A stretch of DNA of 64,000 bases from Rhodospirillales bacterium (GCA_016699855.1 CP064988.1:4058501-4122500), one strand, 5' to 3'. Positions 8,470 through 17,268 are shown, counted from the stretch's first letter. The notes: generated from the sequence alone by a model not told the origin. Translations and numbers: made by a program.

Positions 8470-9321
8470 ATGATCGAGGGAGCCCTCTGGCGGAAGTGGG
8501 TGTACTTCTACATCCCTCTCGCGCTGTTCGTGTTCGTCCTGCTGTTCCCGTTCTACTGGATGGGGATCACCACGTTCCGCCCGGACGGCGAGCTCTACCA
8601 GCCGTGGAACTCGCCGCGCTATCAGCCGTTCTGGACCAACAACCCGACCTGGGACCACATCGCCTACCTGCTCGAGGAGACGTTGTTCTCGAGATGGATG
8701 TGGAACACGATGCTGATCGCGGGCGTGTCCACGATCGTGTCCCTGTTCTGCGGCGTCCTGGCCGGCTACGCGCTGTCGCGGCTCAACTTCCCGTTCGCGG
8801 GCAGCCTCGGCACCGTGATCTTCATCACCTACCTGGTGCCGCAGACCCTGCTGTTCATCCCGCTGGCCGAGATCATCCGGAACTTCCAGCTCGGCGACAC
8901 GCCGTGGTCGCTGATGCTGACCTACCCGACGTTCCTGATCCCGTTCTGCACCTGGCTGATGATGGGGTACTTCAAGGCGATCCCGAAGGAGCTGGAGGAG
9001 TGCGCCCGCATCGACGGCGCCTCGCGCTGGCAGGCGATGGTCTACATCATCATCCCGATCGCGGTGCCGGGCATCCTGTCGGCCGGCATCTTCGCCTTCA
9101 CGCTGTCGTGGAACGAGTTCATCTACGCGCTCGTGTTCCTGTCGTCGCCCGAGCAGAAGACGGTGCCGGTCGGCGTCACCTCGGAGCTGATCCGTGGCGA
9201 CGTCTTCTTCTGGGGGTCGCTGATGGCCGGAGCGCTGCTCGGCTCGATCCCGGTGGCGTTCGTCTACTCGTTCTTCGTCGAGCACTACGTCGCGGGCCTC
9301 ACCGGCTCGGTCAAGGGCTGA
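8470..9321 (+). CDS. ABC transporter permease, MalG-like
   Basis: A 283-residue partner permease of the MalG type with about six membrane segments and the EAA loop ELEECARIDGASRWQAMVYIIIP. It begins one base after the MalF-like stop. The C-terminus FVYSFFVEHYVAGLTGSVKG is the common end of sugar-type MalG proteins. It forms the transmembrane channel with the preceding protein. Confidence 0.92.
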   Translation: MIEGALWRKWVYFYIPLALFVFVLLFPFYWMGITTFRPDGELYQPWNSPRYQPFWTNNPTWDHIAYLLEETLFSRWMWNTMLIAGVSTIVSLFCGVLAGYALSRLNFPFAGSLGTVIFITYLVPQTLLFIPLAEIIRNFQLGDTPWSLMLTYPTFLIPFCTWLMMGYFKAIPKELEECARIDGASRWQAMVYIIIPIAVPGILSAGIFAFTLSWNEFIYALVFLSSPEQKTVPVGVTSELIRGDVFFWGSLMAGALLGSIPVAFVYSFFVEHYVAGLTGSVKG

Positions 9322-9358
9322 ACCAACGCGCCGCGCCCGCCGCGGCCCCGGGGGAATC

Positions 9359-10453
9359 ATGGCGCAGGTAACCATCCGCCAGGTCAACAAGATGTACGAC
9401 GGCGCCGTGCACGCCGTGAAGGACGTCAACCTCGAGATCCACGACAAGGAGTTCGTGGTGTTCGTGGGGCCGTCGGGATGCGGCAAGACCACGACCCTGC
9501 GCATGGTCGCGGGACTGGAGTCGATCACCTCGGGCGAGATCCTGGTCGACGACGTGGTCGTCAACGAGCTGCCGCCGATGGACCGCGACATCGCCATGGT
9601 GTTCCAGAACTACGCGCTCTATCCGCACATGAGCGTGTTCGACAACATGGCCTTCGGCCTGAAGATGCGGAAGTTCGAGCGCGCCGAGATCGAGAAGCGG
9701 GTGCGCGAGGCGGCCGACATCCTCGACATCGGAGAGCTGCTCAAGCGCAAGCCGCGGCAGCTCTCGGGCGGCCAGCGCCAGCGCGTGGCCCTCGGCCGCG
9801 CCATCGTGCGGCACCCAAAGGTGTTCCTGTTCGACGAGCCGCTCAGCAACCTCGACGCCAAGCTGCGCGTGCAGATGCGCGTCGAGCTCAAGAAGCTGCA
9901 CGAGCGGCTCGGCACGACCGCGATCTACGTCACCCACGACCAGGTCGAGGCGATGACGCTGGGCGACCGCGTCGTCGTGATGAAGGACGGCGTCGTGCAG
10001 CAGGTCGGCGAGCCGCTGACGCTCTACAACGAGCCGGCCAACCGCTTCGTGGCGGGCTTCATCGGCTCGCCCGGCATGAACTTCCTGCCCGTGTCGGTCG
10101 AGACCGGCGCCGACGGCGTCTGGGTGGCGGGCGGCGGATTGCGGCTGCGGCTGCCTGAGCCGCTCGCCGGCCGGGCGCGCGCCGCCGGCGTCAAGGCCGG
10201 CACGCTCGGCGTGCGGCCGGAGAACCTCCACGTCGCGACCGACGCCGATTCCGACGACCGCTGCTTCACGGCCGAGGTCGAGGTGGTCGAGCGGCTGGGC
10301 TCGGAGATCCTGCTCGACATGCGCATCCCCGCCGGCATGGTCGTCGCCAGCGTCGAACCCACGGTGCAGGTGCGCGCCCACGACATGCTCCGCCTGTCGG
10401 TGAAGCCCGAGCGGCTGCACCTGTTCAACGGGGCGGACGAGGTCGCCGTCTGA
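9359..10453 (+). CDS. ABC transporter ATPase, MalK/UgpC type
   Basis: A 364-residue ATPase with Walker A GPSGCGKTT (about residue 37), Q-loop VFQNYALYPHM, signature LSGGQRQRVALGRAI, Walker B VFLFDEPLSNLDAKLR and H-loop IYVTHDQ. The last third (from about 235) is the TOBE/OB domain of sugar-type ATPases, often a site of regulation. GGGGGAA precedes the ATG. It energises the importer formed by the two permeases. A 20-base perfect GC palindrome at 10458–10477 follows the stop codon. Confidence 0.93.
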   Translation: MAQVTIRQVNKMYDGAVHAVKDVNLEIHDKEFVVFVGPSGCGKTTTLRMVAGLESITSGEILVDDVVVNELPPMDRDIAMVFQNYALYPHMSVFDNMAFGLKMRKFERAEIEKRVREAADILDIGELLKRKPRQLSGGQRQRVALGRAIVRHPKVFLFDEPLSNLDAKLRVQMRVELKKLHERLGTTAIYVTHDQVEAMTLGDRVVVMKDGVVQQVGEPLTLYNEPANRFVAGFIGSPGMNFLPVSVETGADGVWVAGGGLRLRLPEPLAGRARAAGVKAGTLGVRPENLHVATDADSDDRCFTAEVEVVERLGSEILLDMRIPAGMVVASVEPTVQVRAHDMLRLSVKPERLHLFNGADEVAV

Positions 10454-10457
10454 CCGT

Positions 10458-10477
10458 CCGCCGCCGCGCGGCGGCGG
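10458..10477 (+). terminator. GC-rich palindrome after the ABC operon
   Basis: A perfect 20-base palindrome of CCG/CGG triplets begins five bases after the ATPase stop. It would fold into a tight hairpin but no T-run follows, so termination is only possible, and denD may be reached by read-through. Confidence 0.35.
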
Positions 10478-10565
10478 CGCGGGGCGATTCCACCGGCGGG
10501 GGAAACCATCTAGGCTGCGGCCGTGGCGGCGGCGCGGTGTCGCGCCTGTTCCGATGGAGGGCCGC

Positions 10566-11564
10566 ATGAAGGTCGTGATCACCGGCGGCGCCGGTTTCCT
10601 CGGCAAGAAGCTCGCGCGGCGCCTGCTCGCCGGGGAGGCCCTGGTCGGGCCGGCCGGGCGGCCGCAGCGCGTCGGCGAACTGGTGTTGTTCGACGTCGGA
10701 AAGGCGGAGGGGCCGGGACTCGACGATCCGCGCGTGCGGACGGTGGCGGGCGACATCGCCAACTTCGCCACCGTGCAGTCCATCGTGCAGGGCGCCGCCA
10801 CCGTGTTCCATTTCGCCGCCGTGGTCAGCGCCGGCGCCGAGGCCGATTTCGATCTCGGCTACCGCGTCAATCTCGACGGCGCGCGCAACGTGCTCGAGGC
10901 CTGCCGCGCGCTGGGCACCGCGCCGCGCGTGATCTTCACCTCCTCGCTCGCGGCCTACGGCGGCGATCTGCCGCCGGCCGTCGGCGACGACACGCCGCTG
11001 ACGCCGCAGACGTCGTACGGCGCGCAGAAGGCGATCGGCGAGTTCCTGGCGCGCGACTACACGCGCAAGGGCTACGTGCGCGGCACCGCCATCCGGCTGC
11101 CGACGATCTGCGTGCGCACGGGCCGGCCCAACAAGGCGGCCTCGACCTGGGCCAGCTCGATCGTCCGCGAGCCGCTGTCGGGCGTCGACGTGGTGTGCCC
11201 CGTCACGCCCGACTCCGTGATGGCGGTCCTGAGCCCGCGACGGACGGTCGAGGCGTTCGTGCGCGCGCACAACCTCGATGTCGACGCGTTCGGCCCCGGC
11301 CGCGCCCTGCTGCTCAACGGCATCTCGGTCACGGCGCGCGATCTCGAGGCCGCGATGCGGCGCCATGCCGGCAACCGGAAGCTGGGCAACGTCGCGTGGG
11401 AGCACGACCCCGCGATCCAGCGGATCGTCGACGGCTGGCCGCGCGGCATCGATTCGGCGCGCGCGCGTCGGCTCGGTTTCGAGACCGACCGCGACCTCGA
11501 CGAGATCGTTCGGCACTTCGTGGCCGACGACCTCGACGAGCAGATCGCGGGGCTCGCCGTCTAA
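10566..11564 (+). CDS. denD: D-erythronate dehydrogenase-like SDR
   Basis: A 332-residue extended short-chain dehydrogenase. The NAD-binding loop GGAGFLG is at residues 7–13, followed by FHFAAVVSAGAEADFDLGYRVN and the catalytic Tyr/Lys pair in SYGAQKAIGEF. The order and wording of segments such as LEACRALGT, FTSSLAAYGG and AIRLPTICVRTGRPNKAAS match the DenD family, which oxidises D-erythronate to 2-oxo-tetronate. The ATG at 10566 is preferred over 10554 because GGAGG precedes it. It follows the ABC importer on the same strand. Its pathway partners, otnI, otnC and otnK, lie 23 kb downstream, which supports the assignment. Confidence 0.8.
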   Translation: MKVVITGGAGFLGKKLARRLLAGEALVGPAGRPQRVGELVLFDVGKAEGPGLDDPRVRTVAGDIANFATVQSIVQGAATVFHFAAVVSAGAEADFDLGYRVNLDGARNVLEACRALGTAPRVIFTSSLAAYGGDLPPAVGDDTPLTPQTSYGAQKAIGEFLARDYTRKGYVRGTAIRLPTICVRTGRPNKAASTWASSIVREPLSGVDVVCPVTPDSVMAVLSPRRTVEAFVRAHNLDVDAFGPGRALLLNGISVTARDLEAAMRRHAGNRKLGNVAWEHDPAIQRIVDGWPRGIDSARARRLGFETDRDLDEIVRHFVADDLDEQIAGLAV

Positions 11565-12019
11565 CGGGCGGCGCGGGGGCCGCCCCAGACGCGGCCGAGC
11601 GCCTCGCTGAGCAACCACATGCCGAGGCCCCAGAAGGCGTAGACGAGCGGCGCGATGTACACGCCGGGCGCGCGGAAGCCGTTGCCGAGCGCCGCGCCCT
11701 TGAGCGGCGCCACGATGAACCAGTTCGCCAGCGTCGGCACGATCATCGCGAACAGGATCCAGCCGACGGCGCCGGTCAGGCCGGCGGGCAGCCGCGGCAC
11801 GAGAAAGGCGCCGACCACGCCCCAGAGCCCGCCCCAGAACATGTAGGAGAAGATCAGCGGCACGCCGAGCGGCTTCGTCGCCGTCATGGCGTAGGTCGTG
11901 GCCTTGATCACGCCAAGCTGCGTCAGGACGAGGAACCCGACCTGGTGGAACGCGACGATGGCGACGGCGCCGGCGAAGAAGCCGATCAACGCCGTGCGCA
12001 GGACCTAAGTGTCGTTCAT
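11561..12019 (-). pseudogene. membrane protein of unknown function with an amber codon after its best start
   Basis: The coding frame gives a protein of about 150 residues with four hydrophobic segments, beginning LRTALIGFFAGAVAIVAFHQ; it looks like a small four-helix inner-membrane protein of unknown role. The best start is the ATG at 12019, with GGGGGAGG eight bases upstream, but the fifth codon is TAG (12005–12007), so translation from it would stop after M-N-D-T. The first alternative start downstream is a TTG at 11989 without a clear ribosome site, which gives 142 residues. Either the stop is a sequencing error or recent mutation (TGG or CAG to TAG), or the TTG is used. The 3' end overlaps the denD stop by four bases on the opposite strand. 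Confidence 0.6.
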
Positions 12020-12169
12020 GGTGATAGCCTCCCCCGCGTCGCCCGCGCGGCGGGAATATCGTCGCCGACTTTCCCGCCCGTGGCCAGTCGGCGCACGGGC
12101 GACGCGGCGGTGCCTAGGTTACCGTGCCGTCATCTCGTCGCGTTCCGTCGGTGCCGGAACGTCCCGTCG

Positions 12170-13714
12170 TCAGGGCCGCATCCAGTACCGCGCCTCGCCG
12201 CCGCGGACCGGCGCGGCGAGATTGGCGAACTCGCACAGCAACCGGCGCGTGTCGCGCGGATCGACGATCTCCTCGATCCAGAACGCCTCGGCGCTGCGGA
12301 AAGGCGAGCGCAGCTTGTTCAGCCGTCCCTCGATCTCGTCGAGTTTCGCCTTGGGGTCGGGCGCGGCGTCGATGTCGGCCCGGTACGCGGCTTCGATCCC
12401 GCCCTCCAGCGGCAGCGAGCCCCAGCGGCCCGAGGGCCAGGCGTAGCGCAGCGCGACCCGGCCGGTGTTCTTGTGGGCCGCGCCTGCGACGCCGAAATTG
12501 TTGCGCACGATGAAGGTGCACCACGGCACCGTGATCTGGTGCATCGCCGCCATGGCGCGCACGCCGGCCTTGATGACGCCGCTGCGCTCCGCCTCGAGAC
12601 CGATCAGGAAGCCGGGGCAGTCCTCGAGATAGACGACGGGGATGCGGAAGGTCTCGGCCAGATCCATGAAACGGATCACCTTCTGGCAGGTGTCGGCGGT
12701 CCAGGCGCCGCCGTAGTGCGTGGGGTCGCTGGCCATCATCGCCACCGGCCAACCGTCGATCCGGCAAAGTCCGGTGATCACCGAGCGGCCGTAGAGCTTG
12801 TTCATTTCGAAGAAGCTGCCCTTGTCGACGACCGAGTTCACGATCTGCCGCATGGCGTAGACCTTGCGCGTGTCGCGCGGGATGATGGACAGGAGCTTCT
12901 CGTCACGGCGCGCCGGATCGTCGGTCGCGGCGCCGCGCGCCGGTGGATCGCCCGCCGATTGCGGCATGTACGACAGGAACCTCCGCGCCATCGCGAAAGC
13001 CTCCTCCTCGCTGTCGACGGCCTCGTCGACGGCGCCGGCGCGGAGCTGGATCTCCCAGCCGCCCAGCTCCTCCTTGGTCAGGGCCTGGCCCAGCCGCGCG
13101 ACCACCGGCGGGCCCGCGACGAACATCGCGGACAGTCCCTTGACCATGACGGAGTAGTGCGACGCGGCCAGCCGCGCCGCGCCGAGCCCCGCGACCGAGC
13201 CCAGCCCGAGCGCCACCACGGGCACCGCGCCCATGTTCGCGGTGACGACGTCGAAGCCGATCACGCCCGGCACGTTGGCGCGGCCGGTCGTCTCGATGGT
13301 CTTGACCGAGCCGCCGCCGCCGGAGCCCTCGATGATGCGGACGATCGGGATGCGGTACTGGTTCGCCATCTTCTCGGCGAGGAGATTCTTCTCCTTGATC
13401 GTGGCGTCGGCCGAACCGCCGCGCACGGTGAAGTCGTCGCCCGAGACGACCACGGGGCGGCCGTCGATCGTGCCGCGCCCGGTCACCGAGTTCGACGCCA
13501 CGAGCTCGACCAGGTCGTTGCGGCCGTCGTATGTGGCCATGCCGGCGGCGCTGCCCCATTCGCGGAAGCTGCCGGGATCGAGCAGGCGGTCGATCCGTTC
13601 CCGCACCGTCAGGCGGCCGCCGTCGTGCTGGCGCTTGACCTTGTCCGGGCCGCCCATGCGCCGGACCATCTCCTGGCGGAGCTTGAGTTCGTCGAGTTCC
13701 GGTTGCCAGCTCAT
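12170..13714 (-). CDS. acyl-CoA carboxylase carboxyltransferase subunit
   Basis: A 514-residue biotin-dependent carboxyltransferase of the propionyl-/methylcrotonyl-CoA carboxylase beta (or methylmalonyl-CoA decarboxylase) type. It has two crotonase-like halves; GDDFTVRGGSADATIKEKNL and RIPIVRIIEGSGGGGSV in the first half, and PVVYLEDCPGFLIGLEAERSGVI with MAAMHQITVPWCTFIVRNNFG in the second. The family moves CO2 from carboxybiotin to an acyl-CoA. GGAAGG precedes the ATG. No biotin carboxylase or biotin carrier gene is next to it, so the holoenzyme must draw its partner from elsewhere. The acyl-CoA substrate cannot be fixed from sequence. Confidence 0.88.
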   Translation of the reverse strand: MSWQPELDELKLRQEMVRRMGGPDKVKRQHDGGRLTVRERIDRLLDPGSFREWGSAAGMATYDGRNDLVELVASNSVTGRGTIDGRPVVVSGDDFTVRGGSADATIKEKNLLAEKMANQYRIPIVRIIEGSGGGGSVKTIETTGRANVPGVIGFDVVTANMGAVPVVALGLGSVAGLGAARLAASHYSVMVKGLSAMFVAGPPVVARLGQALTKEELGGWEIQLRAGAVDEAVDSEEEAFAMARRFLSYMPQSAGDPPARGAATDDPARRDEKLLSIIPRDTRKVYAMRQIVNSVVDKGSFFEMNKLYGRSVITGLCRIDGWPVAMMASDPTHYGGAWTADTCQKVIRFMDLAETFRIPVVYLEDCPGFLIGLEAERSGVIKAGVRAMAAMHQITVPWCTFIVRNNFGVAGAAHKNTGRVALRYAWPSGRWGSLPLEGGIEAAYRADIDAAPDPKAKLDEIEGRLNKLRSPFRSAEAFWIEEIVDPRDTRRLLCEFANLAAPVRGGEARYWMRP

Positions 13715-13907
13715 CCGCGATCCTTCCGTCCCTTGCCGGGTCGGCCACGCCCACGGGGCGGCCGCCGGGGCCGCACCCTAGCATCGCGCCGCCCGATGCG
13801 AGTGGCGGCGCCGTTGCGCGGGGAGCATGGCTGCATCGAGCCGGTTCCGCCGGCGCGTCGGGACGGCCGGCCGGGGCCGCGTCGGCCCCGGCGGGCGTGC
13901 CGGCCGA

Positions 13908-14363
13908 CTAGGCGGCCGGTGTGTCGCGGCCGGTGTCCGACGGCCCCGTACCGGCCTTGCCGCGCGCCGGATTGGCCAGGAAGAAGCTCAGCACCAGGGC
14001 CGAGCCGCCGACGCCGAGGCTGTAGACCAGCAGCATGTTGCGCAGGGCGTTGAACACCACGCGCTCGGGTCCGGGCGTCGGCAGGACCGCCTGCGCGACC
14101 GGGAAGGCCAGCAACGACACCGCCGCGGCGAGGAGGCCCCGGCTGAAGACTTGGTGCATCGTCGAGGCGAACGTCACCGACCAGAGTATCAACGCCAGGA
14201 CCGGCAGCAGCAGGCCGACGCGGGCGATCGGCGCGTCGATCACCAGCCCGTGGGTCACGACCAGCGCCGGTGGCGCGGCCACCATCGTCATCACGAACGC
14301 GACGGCGACGCGCATCATGAAGTCAGAGGCCTTCGAATCGTCGAGATGCGACATGTCCATCAT
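13908..14363 (-). CDS. four-helix membrane protein, paralogue of the next gene
   Basis: A 151-residue protein with four hydrophobic segments (FMMRVAVAFVMTMVAAPPALVV, GLLLPVLALILWSV, GLLAAAVSLLAFPVAQAVL and MLLVYSLGVGGSALVLSFFL). It shares the layout of the following gene (14422–14919): a helix ending in VAAPP(A/V)V, a second helix, the phrase (S)RGLL(A/T)A and a C-terminal helix. The two are probably an old tandem duplicate of unknown function. An ATG at 14360, better spaced from GGAG, is the alternative start. The C-terminus is a polar tail. Confidence 0.65.
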   Translation of the reverse strand: MMDMSHLDDSKASDFMMRVAVAFVMTMVAAPPALVVTHGLVIDAPIARVGLLLPVLALILWSVTFASTMHQVFSRGLLAAAVSLLAFPVAQAVLPTPGPERVVFNALRNMLLVYSLGVGGSALVLSFFLANPARGKAGTGPSDTGRDTPAA

Positions 14364-14421
14364 TCACTCCATGGTCTGCCGCGGGCGGCGGCGTCCGGCC
14401 GCCTCCGGTCGTGGTCGAGGG

Positions 14422-14919
14422 TCAGGCGGAGGCGGAGGCGGAGGCGGAGGCGGAGGCGGAGGCGGAGGCGGAGGCGGTCTCGGCGGTCGCCTCGGGGGCG
14501 GCCGCGTTGGTGGCGCTGCGGTTGACCAGCCAGCCTAGCGCAAGGCAGGCGGAGCCGGCCGCGAGGTCGTAGCTCACCAGGAAATCCTTGCAGACGGCCG
14601 CGATGTCGGCGCCGCCCTCGGCCAGCGAACCGGCGTTCGCCAGCACGACCACGACCACCGCCAGCGGGAACAGGATCAGCATGACGCCGGCGGTCAGCAG
14701 ACCGCGCGCCAAGCCGAGCTCCGGTGTCGGCGCGCGTAGCACGACCACCAGGGGAAACAGCAGAAGCCCGCACAGCAGGATCATCGCCGTGATCGCGGCG
14801 TCGTGGATCACCGTGGTGGTCGCGATGACGACCGGCGGCGCCGCGACGAACACCGTCAGGAACGACAGCGCGATGCCGATCGGGCGCTGCGCGGACTGGA
14901 ATGCCTTCATTCTGGCCAT
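14422..14919 (-). CDS. four-helix membrane protein with a Ser-Ala repeat tail
   Basis: A 165-residue protein with about four hydrophobic segments, similar in layout to the neighbouring 151-residue protein. The ATG at 14919 is chosen because GGGAG lies nine bases upstream; an in-frame TTG at 14937 lacks one. The last residues alternate Ser and Ala about eight times, encoded by a perfect GGCGGA-type hexamer repeat ending at the stop codon. The tail is probably disordered. Function is not recognised. Confidence 0.65.
   Translation of the reverse strand: MARMKAFQSAQRPIGIALSFLTVFVAAPPVVIATTTVIHDAAITAMILLCGLLLFPLVVVLRAPTPELGLARGLLTAGVMLILFPLAVVVVVLANAGSLAEGGADIAAVCKDFLVSYDLAAGSACLALGWLVNRSATNAAAPEATAETASASASASASASASASA
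14425..14476. repeat. hexanucleotide microsatellite (GGCGGA)n
   Basis: Between eight and nine tandem copies of a six-base unit read GGCGGA on the + strand. They encode the Ser-Ala tail of the gene on the other strand. Because the unit is a multiple of three, gain or loss of copies changes the tail length but not the reading frame. Confidence 0.9.
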
Positions 14920-14937
14920 CTGAGAATTCTCCCGCAA

Positions 14938-15198
14938 TATAGATTGGCGCCCTAACTCTTACGGGCAGGCCTTGATCGATCGGATCGATTAGGCGTTCAC
15001 CCGGAATATTCAGACTAAAATTTTAACTGCTGAAAATTATACTTTAGAATTAACGATTTGCAAAATCTTTTTAATCTCACATATCACGTGATAATTTCTT
15101 TTCACGATTATTCTAGCGAAATCAGTTGTCTGTGGCTTTGGCCAAGCGTATAAATAACGTGAAATTATCATTAATTTATTTAACTTCAGAGATTAGTT
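14938..15198. other. AT-rich intergenic island
   Basis: From about 14990 to 15230 the base composition drops to roughly 30% GC, against about 70% in the flanks. It holds the inverted repeat GATAATTTC (15090–15098) and GAAATTATC (15161–15169), a CACGTG palindrome at about 15085 and a consensus-like promoter. No other gene is seen. Such a drop suggests a regulatory region or a remnant of transferred DNA. Confidence 0.8.
15126..15154 (+). promoter_or_regulatory. possible promoter of the 48-residue membrane protein
   Basis: TTGTCT and TATAAA are 17 bases apart in the AT-rich island, 45 bases before the small gene. The -10 box is near consensus. One arm of the GATAATTTC inverted repeat lies at the expected transcription start. 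Confidence 0.45.
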
Positions 15199-15345
15199 AT
15201 GACTCGTAAGTTCATGATCTTGCTGATCTTTGTGTCGCCGATTGTCCTCCTCGCGAAGTTTGGCTCGGAGGTGCGGTATTGGTCGAATAGCGCGCTCTAC
15301 AGCGTCGAGCAAAAAGTGCGCACGGCGGTGCGTGTGCAATTCTGA
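15199..15345 (+). CDS. 48-residue single-pass membrane peptide
   Basis: A short frame starting MTRKFMILLIFVSPIVLLAK: two basic residues, then a hydrophobic helix, followed by a polar tail with basic residues ending VRTAVRVQF. It is led by a consensus-like promoter in the AT-rich island but has no strong ribosome site (AGAGATTAG only). Codons in the first half are less GC-rich than usual here and become ordinary in the second half. Layout (short, one helix, AT-rich leader) is like small stress or toxin-like membrane peptides, yet nothing shows such a role. It ends 10 bases from the convergent pxpC stop. Confidence 0.5.
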   Translation: MTRKFMILLIFVSPIVLLAKFGSEVRYWSNSALYSVEQKVRTAVRVQF

Positions 15346-15355
15346 TTACCGCCCG

Positions 15356-16408
15356 CTAGTCCCAGCCGGGCATTCCCGGACCGGCGACCCCGCCGATCAG
15401 ATTGGCGCCATGGAGAGCGGCGAGATCGATGCCGCCGGCCGGGCGTGCCGGCACCAATCCCGCCACAGCCGCCTTGATCCGGATCTCGAGCGCCCGCCGG
15501 GCCGATTCGGCGGTCGCCACGTCGACCGCCGTGAAAGTGACGCTTTGCCCCGGCAGCAACCGGCACGTCCGGGGCAGGTCGGCGGAGATCACGGTGGCGA
15601 TCTTGGTGTAGCCGCCGACGGTCTGGCGGTCGGCCAGCAGGACGATGGGCTGTCCGGCGCCGGGCACTTGGATCGCGCCCGGCGCGATTCCGTCGGACGC
15701 GATATCGGCGCCATTGGCATGCTCGACGCGCGGACCCTCCAGCCGGATTCCCATGCGGTCGGCCTCCTTGGTGACGACGTACGGGCCGCTCAGGAAGGCC
15801 GCGATGCCGGCGGCGGAGAAGTAGTCGTCCTGGGGGCCGAGCACGACGCGAACCGGTCCGGCGCCGTAGTCGAACGGCGCGCCGAGCCTTAGCTCGCCGC
15901 GCGCCGGCGCGTCGGCGAGCGCCAGCGGCAGCGCGTCGCCGTCGCGGAGCTTGCGGCCGTCGAGACCGCCGATCCCCGCGCGAGCGTAGGTCGACAAGCT
16001 GCCCATGAACGGCGCCAGCGCGAATCCGCCCGCGACGGCCAGATACCCGACCGGCACACCGTCCACCATGCCAACGCGCACCGTCTGGCCGCGTGTCAGC
16101 AGATGCGAGCGGTTCGCTTCGATGGGCCGCGCCGCGCCGCCGTCGACGTCCGTCAGGACCGGCGCCACGGGGCCGACGACGGCGATCCGCGCGCTGTCGG
16201 CCTCGATTCGGATCTCGGGGCCCATCACGCCGATCTCGAGGCAGGCGGTGTCGTCCGGGTTGCCGACCAGCGCGTTCGCCAGCCGCAGCGCGACGGAATC
16301 CATCGCGCCGGCGGTCGGCATGCCCAGCTCCTGGAAGCCGATCCGCCCGAGATCCTGCAGCGTGTCGAACAGGCCCGCCCGGACGATGCGTAGCGCCGGC
16401 GCGGTCAT
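15356..16408 (-). CDS. pxpC: 5-oxoprolinase subunit C (biotin-dependent carboxyltransferase-like)
   Basis: A 350-residue protein of the KipA/PxpC family, recognisable from ALRIVRAGLFDTLQDLGRIGFQELGMPTAGAMD at the start and VVLGPQDDYFS and GIAPGAIQVPGAGQPIVLLADRQTVGGY further on. With PxpA and PxpB it hydrolyses 5-oxoproline (pyroglutamate) to glutamate with ATP. The start overlaps the end of pxpB by ATGA (16405–16408), so the two are translationally coupled. Length is usual for the family. Confidence 0.9.
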   Translation of the reverse strand: MTAPALRIVRAGLFDTLQDLGRIGFQELGMPTAGAMDSVALRLANALVGNPDDTACLEIGVMGPEIRIEADSARIAVVGPVAPVLTDVDGGAARPIEANRSHLLTRGQTVRVGMVDGVPVGYLAVAGGFALAPFMGSLSTYARAGIGGLDGRKLRDGDALPLALADAPARGELRLGAPFDYGAGPVRVVLGPQDDYFSAAGIAAFLSGPYVVTKEADRMGIRLEGPRVEHANGADIASDGIAPGAIQVPGAGQPIVLLADRQTVGGYTKIATVISADLPRTCRLLPGQSVTFTAVDVATAESARRALEIRIKAAVAGLVPARPAGGIDLAALHGANLIGGVAGPGMPGWD

Positions 16409-17154
16409 GGCCGGGCTCCCGGCGCCACGCGGAACCGGCCGACATCGAGCGTTCCCGCCTCCTGGGACGCCAGCAGCGCGTCGTACTCGGCGCGGCCGAT
16501 ACGGCGGAACCAGGTCGTGTCGCCCGGTCCGTAGAGCGACGGTTCCGCGCGGCGCGGGTCGAACATCGCCACGGGGGTGCGGCCGATCAGGTGCCAGCCG
16601 CCCGGGCTGTCCCACGCGTAGACGCCGGTCATGACGCCCGCGACCGCGACGGAGCCTTTCGGCACCCGCACCCGGGGCTCGCTCCGCCGCGGCAGCTCCA
16701 ACGCCTTCGGAAGGCCGCCGATATAGGGATATCCCGGCATGAATCCGAGCACGTAGACGGTGAACGTCGCGCCGGTGTGCAGCGCGATCACCTGCTCGAC
16801 GGTATGGCCGGTGCGCGCCGCCACCTCCGGCAGATCCGGCGCGAACTCGGGGTCGTCGTAGCAGCAGGGCACGATCCACGCCCGGCCGACCGACGCCGCG
16901 GCGCGGTTCTCGGCGACCAGCGAGGCGACCAGCGGCTCCAAGGCCGCGCGCGAGGTGGTCAGCGGATCGTAGTGCACCAGCAGGGCGCGGAAGCTGGGAA
17001 CGGTCTCGACGACGCCGGGCAGGCGGCCGGCGGCGGCCTCGGCCTTGATCGCGGCGTGCAGGCCCATGACGCGCGCGTTGATGGCGGGGTCGATGCCGGT
17101 GCCGAACTCGACGCTGAACGCGGTGTCGCCGCAGCTGAGGTACCGCACGCTCAA
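16405..17154 (-). CDS. pxpB: 5-oxoprolinase subunit B
   Basis: A 249-residue PxpB/KipI-family protein. Diagnostic parts are VRYLSCGDTAFSVEFG at the start, YVLGFMPGYPYIGGLP, PRVRVPKGSVAVAG and YAWDSPGGWHLIGRTP. In some bacteria this subunit also binds the KinA kinase, but here its place before pxpC and beside pxpA points to 5-oxoproline hydrolysis. The listed start is a TTG at 17154; a GTG at 17148 is an equally possible start. It is the first gene of the leftward unit. Confidence 0.9.
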   Translation of the reverse strand: MSVRYLSCGDTAFSVEFGTGIDPAINARVMGLHAAIKAEAAAGRLPGVVETVPSFRALLVHYDPLTTSRAALEPLVASLVAENRAAASVGRAWIVPCCYDDPEFAPDLPEVAARTGHTVEQVIALHTGATFTVYVLGFMPGYPYIGGLPKALELPRRSEPRVRVPKGSVAVAGVMTGVYAWDSPGGWHLIGRTPVAMFDPRRAEPSLYGPGDTTWFRRIGRAEYDALLASQEAGTLDVGRFRVAPGARP

Positions 17155-17268
17155 TTCGGCCCGCTCTCGTTTCGCGCACGGTTGACCGGCGCGGCCATGG
17201 AGCGGCTAAGATAGCGCCGGCGGCGCGCCGCGCCACATCTATCGCGCCCGCGACCAGGAGCGACGGCC

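Noticed and set aside
10523..14053. A 1176-codon + strand frame
   Set aside because: It is a shadow of several real genes on both strands; it has no domain pattern and is full of Arg/Ala/Gly, as expected from reversed GC-rich codons.
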